Shown here in pieces: positions 59,257-64,000 of a stretch of DNA of 64,000 bases. The first letter of the stretch is position 1. Every line of letters starts with the position of its first letter. Below the pieces are notes generated by a model. The model saw only the letters and a program-made list of their open reading frames with translations. It did not search any database and had not been told where the DNA came from. Source of the stretch: a virus; IMG/VR virus record IMGVR_UViG_3300029267_002158, positions 1 through 64,000 of that record; one strand, 5' to 3'. The translations under genes and the position numbers were made by a program.

Positions 59257-60536
59257 AGGCTCATCTCCAATTGTATGCACTCATCAGATCTCGCGGGCAA
59301 CCTCTTCTCACTGCGGCACTTGATCACTACATCTCTCAAGTGCTCCCTGGACTTGTTCACCTCTGACCTTGGAGTGTCAGCTTTCCATTCCTTAACGTGG
59401 TCGAGGAAGTACGCAATCAAGGCGGCTTCTCCGTCAGCGATATTGCCAAACTTGATCGCGTCGTCTTTGAACAACCACTTGGTAAAGCCCTCCGCGTCGG
59501 CGTACCCCAGTTCCTTGGCGTACTTAATGATCTCAATTTTTCTTTCCAGGGAGGCAAGCTCGCTAAAGCCATTGTCCGCCACACTGGCATCTACCACACT
59601 GGCATCTACCACGTCATTAACATCGCTGACCGTGAACGGGTCTTCGTTCGTGTCAAATAACTCGTTCATCGCCTCGTCCGGGGTGACAGAGGACGGGTCG
59701 AGAATCTTGCGCCCAATGTCTGCCATCTCGTCTTCGCCAGATGGCGAAGACAGCAAGCCGGCAACCTCTTTGCCAGTCAATCCGAGGGCCTTGATCGCCA
59801 TGGCCGCCTCGATCTTTTTGGTCTGGTCCTCGCCCAGGTATTCTCGCATTGCTTTGCGGTCAATTCTAGACCGCATGACGATAAAGTCTTCTTCTAACTC
59901 CTTCATGGTATACGTTCTTATGTGAAAGAATGCGCGGAGGGCTCGGAGGATTGCGCCAGTCTGCGCCTTCTCCCTGCCAAATTTAGAGGCTTGATCTACA
60001 AACCTTGTGGCCGCCATTCTCGCCAACCGGTCGAACTTAGCCTCCACTGCCTCCGGAAGCTCCACTCTATACAAGTCAAGGTGTTCTGACTTCAGCCATT
60101 CCCCGTCACACTTTACACCTCGGCCAACTCTCTGGAATGTTCCATCTTTCAAGGCGCTCTTTTTCAAGAGGTTGTCCATTGCCACACCGTATCTCTCCGT
60201 CCATCGCGTGCCGCCAACACGGAGATCTATTTCTTTTTCCCCGCTTAGATTCACACAGGTTCCATCAACTTGTGTGAACTTCCCATCCCATTCCCCATGC
60301 CAGAGCCTTGACTCCAGCAGCGACGTCTTTGAGGAAATTTCTTCAATGCCAGCAGCAAGCATCAGTCGCATCAATGCCGGCTTAGCCAGAGCGTATCGCT
60401 TTGCATCGCCATAGCCGGAGACGTAATAGATGTCCCCCTTTTCAATGTCGTTCGAGACGCTGACACGAACCTCACTGATTGAATGAAACATGCTTGCTGA
60501 AATTGGAGCTGTAGTTGCTGATATTCTGTGCGTCAT
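59253..60536 (-). CDS. Hypothetical protein, possible recombination or replication factor
   Basis: 427 residues. An N-terminal GDIYYVSGYGDAKRYALAKPALMRLMLAAG segment (read in parts) and a later REKAQTGAILRALRAFFHI resemble a phage family often found near recombination genes. The C-terminal half is acidic with a repeated VVDAS motif. A single-strand annealing role is possible but I see no decisive motif. Confidence 0.45.
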   Translation of the reverse strand: MTHRISATTAPISASMFHSISEVRVSVSNDIEKGDIYYVSGYGDAKRYALAKPALMRLMLAAGIEEISSKTSLLESRLWHGEWDGKFTQVDGTCVNLSGEKEIDLRVGGTRWTERYGVAMDNLLKKSALKDGTFQRVGRGVKCDGEWLKSEHLDLYRVELPEAVEAKFDRLARMAATRFVDQASKFGREKAQTGAILRALRAFFHIRTYTMKELEEDFIVMRSRIDRKAMREYLGEDQTKKIEAAMAIKALGLTGKEVAGLLSSPSGEDEMADIGRKILDPSSVTPDEAMNELFDTNEDPFTVSDVNDVVDASVVDASVADNGFSELASLERKIEIIKYAKELGYADAEGFTKWLFKDDAIKFGNIADGEAALIAYFLDHVKEWKADTPRSEVNKSREHLRDVVIKCRSEKRLPARSDECIQLEMSL

Positions 60537-60805
60537 TATACCCCCCCTCTACTTCTTGCATCTTTTACTGCCTTAAATAGAGCGGCTAGGCCACCAAGCC
60601 AAGGTGAAACATTCTCCTTTTTTGTGTCACACAGCCCCATCCCGCTCAGCATTTTGCCGCTGGCGTCCAGTCCCGCCCACGTGGCGGCCCACTTGGAATA
60701 GCTTTGTGTTATTGACGAGCCAATACTTTCGAGGTCATGCTTGTCGATGTATTCCTTGATTGCCATTTCAAGGCTTTCACTACAAACCTTTTCAGAATAA
60801 ATCAT
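60536..60805 (-). CDS. Small hypothetical protein
   Basis: 89 residues, ATG behind GGAGG and overlapping the preceding stop. Helical, with a KWAATWAGLDASGKM segment. Function unknown. Confidence 0.55.
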   Translation of the reverse strand: MIYSEKVCSESLEMAIKEYIDKHDLESIGSSITQSYSKWAATWAGLDASGKMLSGMGLCDTKKENVSPWLGGLAALFKAVKDARSRGGV

Positions 60806-61199
60806 TGCCAGCCTCCCGTGCCGCTATCTCTTGTGCGCCCGTGAACGCACGGGCGCTGTGCTCTGACCGTCGGTGAAGCTCCTCAGCCGTGCGGGCGTAA
60901 ATTTCATGCCTGTACTCAGTGAAAGCATCATGGTTCTTTTCCATCTCCGCCTTCAAGATCTCTAGCTTGTCTCTGTATCCATTGACAAGCCGGCGCAGGC
61001 TTAGCCATTCCTCGTTCTGCCTGAGCGCATTCTGGAATTTTGCCTCTCGGATCTCATTGTTCGATCCGAGGGCTTTGTAATCTGTCTCTGCCTTGAGGAG
61101 ATAGTTCAAGTCCTCAAACTCTTCCTCTGCCCCCCGCAGGTCGAGCTTTACCCTGATGTACTCGTCCCTCGCGTCGGCAATCAACTTTGCGTAGCCCAT
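60792..61199 (-). CDS. Coiled-coil hypothetical protein
   Basis: 135 residues, long charged helices throughout (AKLIADARDEYIRVKLDL and KLEILKAEMEKNHD), likely a coiled-coil dimer. One base after the clamp stop, so translationally coupled. Similar coiled-coil proteins often accompany phage recombinases. Confidence 0.6.
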   Translation of the reverse strand: MGYAKLIADARDEYIRVKLDLRGAEEEFEDLNYLLKAETDYKALGSNNEIREAKFQNALRQNEEWLSLRRLVNGYRDKLEILKAEMEKNHDAFTEYRHEIYARTAEELHRRSEHSARAFTGAQEIAAREAGNDLF

Positions 61200-62273
61200 T
61201 TATTTACCTCCCATCTTTCCTTGTGGGGACACAAAGTGGAAAGTATCCCCATTGTGAATCCTAGCATGAAGCACGCCTCCGTGCTCATACATCTCGACTT
61301 TAATTCTCTCTGCGACGTGCTTTACTGCATCTCGCCAAAATTCAGCATTGGCGGTAAAGCTAAAATCGCCGTCTGATATAATGTCAATCTCGGCTGTATG
61401 TGAACCAGCGGCCACGCCATCTGAGGATAGCGTTAGTACGTTGTCCTTGGCTGAGAATCCAGTTCTGTGCCCATCCCCGGAGAGGCGGATGCACAGATCC
61501 AGTTCTGTCATCAAATCGTATTCCACCCTTGGTCGCCAGTTTATAACCGTCGGAATAGACAGCCATTCCTCAAGGATCTCAGCTGGCACACTCGCGCCAG
61601 CTTCCAACGGGATAACAATTTTTCTATCGTCGCCATCCATCACTGCTGTCGTCGAGAGGAGTGTTATTGGCACCGCCCAATCAACAACCCGTCGGGCGAG
61701 AGTAAGATGCTTATCCCTGATTATGTACTGCCCTTTGAACGGCAGAACTCTAGCTATTGTTAACCTGCCGGCGCCTCGCGGAAGGGCAGCAATATGCCCA
61801 TCCACAAAGTGGATACTTCTGAACCAGTGGACTGGCCCGCTGTCGTCCAGGGCCAATGACACGCCCTGTGATATGTCTTTGGGAACAAGGACGCTTTCCG
61901 CATCCTCGCCTACCTCTAATCGCGGGATCGGGAAGTTTTGCGGGTCGGCAGTGGACATATTCCCCTTCAATTTCCTTCCATCCACCAGAAGGGAGCCCTT
62001 CTTAGTTCTTAGCTTGACATTTCCGCTCCGCTTACTCACAACGTGCTTAAGAAAAGGATCGACAAGCACCTCCCCTTGTTCTTGTACCTCTGCCTGACAG
62101 GTGGCAATTGAGAAAAACCCACTACCGTCGCACCCCGTAACAGTCAGTCCGTCTTCGTCTGCACGAAGCAGAACCTTCGCTACGGCTGAAATGGTGGCGT
62201 GGTTCTTTGGCGTCGCCACGCTTGCATCTTCTATGGCGCAACCCAGATCTCTTTGATTAACAGTCAGCCTCAT
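61200..62273 (-). CDS. DNA polymerase III beta sliding clamp-like protein
   Basis: 357 residues with TAAGGAGG upstream. N-terminal LTVNQRDLGCAIEDAS, then VLLRADEDGLTVTGCDGSGFFS and MSTADPQNFP follow the DnaN domain 1 pattern. The length fits three clamp domains. It would hold a polymerase on phage DNA. Phage clamps of the DnaN type are uncommon; most tailed phages use the host clamp. Confidence 0.78.
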   Translation of the reverse strand: MRLTVNQRDLGCAIEDASVATPKNHATISAVAKVLLRADEDGLTVTGCDGSGFFSIATCQAEVQEQGEVLVDPFLKHVVSKRSGNVKLRTKKGSLLVDGRKLKGNMSTADPQNFPIPRLEVGEDAESVLVPKDISQGVSLALDDSGPVHWFRSIHFVDGHIAALPRGAGRLTIARVLPFKGQYIIRDKHLTLARRVVDWAVPITLLSTTAVMDGDDRKIVIPLEAGASVPAEILEEWLSIPTVINWRPRVEYDLMTELDLCIRLSGDGHRTGFSAKDNVLTLSSDGVAAGSHTAEIDIISDGDFSFTANAEFWRDAVKHVAERIKVEMYEHGGVLHARIHNGDTFHFVSPQGKMGGK

Positions 62274-62307
62274 GTTATCCTCCTTAGCAATGACACTACT
62301 AGGAGTG

Positions 62308-62679
62308 TCAAGCTTTCTTCAAGAAGTCCTTCAATGGATGACCTTTTGCCCATTGAGACATTGCTGCGCCGTTTTCTTTTTCTAATACTGCGGCGCATAT
62401 TCTTAACCACAACGACACAGGACAAAGTGTTTCCTTTACCTCGCCGTCCCGATCTACCAAGGCAACCATTTTGTGATCCCCTCCGCATACGCATTGCCCT
62501 TCAACATATCTGATTTTTGATGTCCACACCATCCCTATCCGATCAAGCCACGCAGAGCGGCTCTGTCCCTTCCTGGTGCGATAGAAGCCTTTGTCAAGAT
62601 CTTCGGGTCGAGGCGACAAGTTTCTTACCTCTTTGTAGATGTGCCTTAGGCCATCTACAATTTTATCGCTCCCGTTCAT
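62308..62679 (-). CDS. Hypothetical protein with CxC motif
   Basis: 123 residues from ATG 62679 (overlaps the preceding TAA; GGAGAG upstream). CVCGGDHKMVALVD near residue 66 and a later CP may form a metal site. Between the clamp and helicase genes. Function unknown. Confidence 0.55.
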   Translation of the reverse strand: MNGSDKIVDGLRHIYKEVRNLSPRPEDLDKGFYRTRKGQSRSAWLDRIGMVWTSKIRYVEGQCVCGGDHKMVALVDRDGEVKETLCPVSLWLRICAAVLEKENGAAMSQWAKGHPLKDFLKKA

Positions 62680-63683
62680 TACCACTCTCCTTCAGCCAGC
62701 CTAGCCGGCCTCAGAAACACCCCACTGTTTGGCTCTATTTCCTGCACAACAGCCGGAGGTGGCCGCCGGCGCGTTTCCGTAACCTCGATAGTTACCTCGT
62801 GCGGGGCGGCAACTCTATCGTAACGTGTTGTGAACAGCACATTGCATTCCGCCCCAAGTTTGTCTCCGCCTTTGGCCGTCATTTTGCCAAAGCCTTGACG
62901 AGCCTCACGCGCTGATGTGAGACTTACTTGCGAGATTGCAATCACGATTGTCCCTGGATGAGACGTAACGAACTCACTATATACGTTAACCACCTCTTCC
63001 AGCTTTTTGTAGTCGCTCTCTCCCGGATATTGCTGGAGGTGGTCAGCCGTGAACAGTCTGACCAGGCACCCTTTTGCCTGAGGGTGATCCCCATTGTACA
63101 ACATGTCCCACCTTTGCATGGACAATTTAAGGTTCCTTGCTTTGCCTTGCGTGGGGCTTGCTCCAAACAAAAGGATGGGCAACTTGGATAAATTTGTTTT
63201 GGCCCACTCAATGGCGTCGTGCTGACGACGTGTCCGTTTGTTATACAGTAAAAACTCTTTGGAGATCCCTATCTCGTTCTCGATGTCTGGATGATTAACA
63301 AGATCGTGGTAGGGCGGCCAGTTCTTTCTGTCTTTGCCAAAGACATCTGCAATGAGCTTGCGAGTGGCGCTCATTGCTATCATTACATCCCGGTATGCTT
63401 CTGGTGGCATACCAGATTCCATTGTGTCGGCGCAGAGCCACACTCCCCTTTTCCTAAATTGTAAAGCCACGTTGTAAAGGATGTTTATTGCACACGTGGT
63501 TTTCCTATTCTTCTTCATAGCCTGAATTGCAATTATCTCGCCCCTCCTTGTATTCATCCCGTAGAGGGCATTGTCTATGCGAGGTATTCCGTAATAAACA
63601 ATTCCCTTTTGGTTTTCCTCTGGGTCTCCCCACTCCTCGTCCGTCGAGGCTACTAGATCAGAAATACGAGGGCTATATCCCAA
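62679..63683 (-). CDS. DnaB/RecA-like replicative ATPase
   Basis: 334 residues, TTG start with GGAGG upstream. GIPRIDNALYGMNTRRGEIIAI precedes a Walker A-like AMKKNRKTT, followed by LFTADHLQQY (Walker B) and VIAISQVSL (sensor/motif 3) as in the DnaB C-terminal domain. The N-terminal primase-binding domain is absent. The P-loop has Arg where Gly is usual, so activity should be tested. Probably the replicative helicase or a recombinase. Confidence 0.65.
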   Translation of the reverse strand: MGYSPRISDLVASTDEEWGDPEENQKGIVYYGIPRIDNALYGMNTRRGEIIAIQAMKKNRKTTCAINILYNVALQFRKRGVWLCADTMESGMPPEAYRDVMIAMSATRKLIADVFGKDRKNWPPYHDLVNHPDIENEIGISKEFLLYNKRTRRQHDAIEWAKTNLSKLPILLFGASPTQGKARNLKLSMQRWDMLYNGDHPQAKGCLVRLFTADHLQQYPGESDYKKLEEVVNVYSEFVTSHPGTIVIAISQVSLTSAREARQGFGKMTAKGGDKLGAECNVLFTTRYDRVAAPHEVTIEVTETRRRPPPAVVQEIEPNSGVFLRPARLAEGEW

Positions 63684-63999
63684 GGTACACCTCCAGGGGA
63701 TTCATCGAGGAATTAGCCATACGGCGCTGCGATTCTCTCTCTTTGTCCTCCTCTTCAATTGTGTGCTTGGCGATTGCAAGCGCCATGTCGAATTGCTTGC
63801 CTATCACTCCAAACATGTTTCTTGGAGGGTACAATTTTTGAGACCCGTCACAGTATGTACTGATCACCTCTTCAGCCAATCCTTGGTCCCACTCGCAACG
63901 ACGCAGAAGCGTCGTTGCCGCGCCTGCTTGCGCCATGCGGGGCTTGCTGCCCGCCGGACCAAAGGTGAAATGCCGCAGGCCTGGTCGCCGGATGATGTA
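63673..63999 (-). CDS. Hypothetical protein, partial at window edge
   Basis: The frame from the stop at 63673 is open beyond the ATG at 63936 to the window edge, with no ribosome site before that ATG, so it probably enters from outside. Visible part is 108 residues: a Gly/Ala-rich start, a YPPRNMFGVIGKQFDMAL segment and an acidic helix (TIEEEDKERESQ). Function unknown. Confidence 0.5.
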   Translation of the reverse strand, partial: YIIRRPGLRHFTFGPAGSKPRMAQAGAATTLLRRCEWDQGLAEEVISTYCDGSQKLYPPRNMFGVIGKQFDMALAIAKHTIEEEDKERESQRRMANSSMNPLEVYLGI

Positions 64000-64000
64000 C

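Noticed and set aside
1-64000. tRNA genes, insertion sequences, integrase or attachment sites
   Set aside because: No T-loop/acceptor pattern, no transposase or recombinase signature and no long terminal repeats were seen by eye.

Overview
The window is part of the genome of a tailed double-stranded DNA phage (Caudoviricetes) with a long, flexible, non-contractile tail. The evidence is a terminase pair, a DUF935-type (Mu gp29-like) portal, a Mu I-like protease/scaffold, a decoration protein, a gpE-like major capsid protein, connector genes, tail chaperones joined by a -1 frameshift, and a 1630-residue tape measure. Shine-Dalgarno sites are strong (AGGAGG type) and promoters are near-perfect sigma-70 sites, so the host is a bacterium with ordinary signals. 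I cannot name the host. Both ends of the window cut through genes. I see no integrase, DNA polymerase, tRNA or insertion sequence.

Layout. (1) 1-12.1 kb is a leftward arm of about 30 mostly small genes, many joined by 4-base ATGA or GTGA overlaps. It holds SSB, a holin-like protein, a RuvC-like resolvase, an FtsK-like ATPase paired with a PH-domain membrane protein, a membrane-anchored winged-helix protein, a LexA-like helix-turn-helix protein, and several families of tandem paralogues. A 0.8-kb gap at 2.46-3.26 kb carries three 18-20-bp direct repeats and an AT-rich tract and may be an origin or operator. (2) 12.0-13.1 kb is the divergent control region, with three strong promoters and two stretches that look like highly structured non-coding RNA. 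(3) 13.1-56.2 kb is transcribed rightward: small genes, HNH endonuclease, terminase, a giant portal fusion, a first sugar/sulfate/methyl modification island (22.3-31 kb), the head genes, tail genes, a second glycosyltransferase island (46.4-51.7 kb), and a 1504-residue tail protein with three mucin-like Ser/Thr stalks. (4) 56.2-64 kb is leftward again: Dam-type methyltransferase, DNA-binding and zinc proteins, a phage-encoded beta sliding clamp and a DnaB/RecA-like ATPase.

Two features stand out. First, the portal polypeptide carries three copies of an NPxHDxxGxFxSK-like tag, each at the start of a separate module (HExxH metallopeptidase, hydrophobic Ala/Gly-rich domain, second HExxH metallopeptidase). 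A fourth tagged protein with a hydrophobic core lies among the neck and tail genes. This looks like a head-borne cargo system. Second, about 14 kb of glycosyltransferases, sulfotransferases, methyltransferases and a sulfatase-like enzyme lie inside the structural operon. The second island ends 10 bp before the Ser/Thr-stalk tail protein, which suggests that the virion itself is glycosylated and perhaps sulfated.

Four promoters match TTGACA-N17-TATAAT exactly, and three promoters share the extended -10 GTGATATAAT, so early, terminase and capsid operons appear to be driven by host sigma-70. The capsid promoter is followed at once by a strong intrinsic terminator, which implies antitermination or a short leader RNA.
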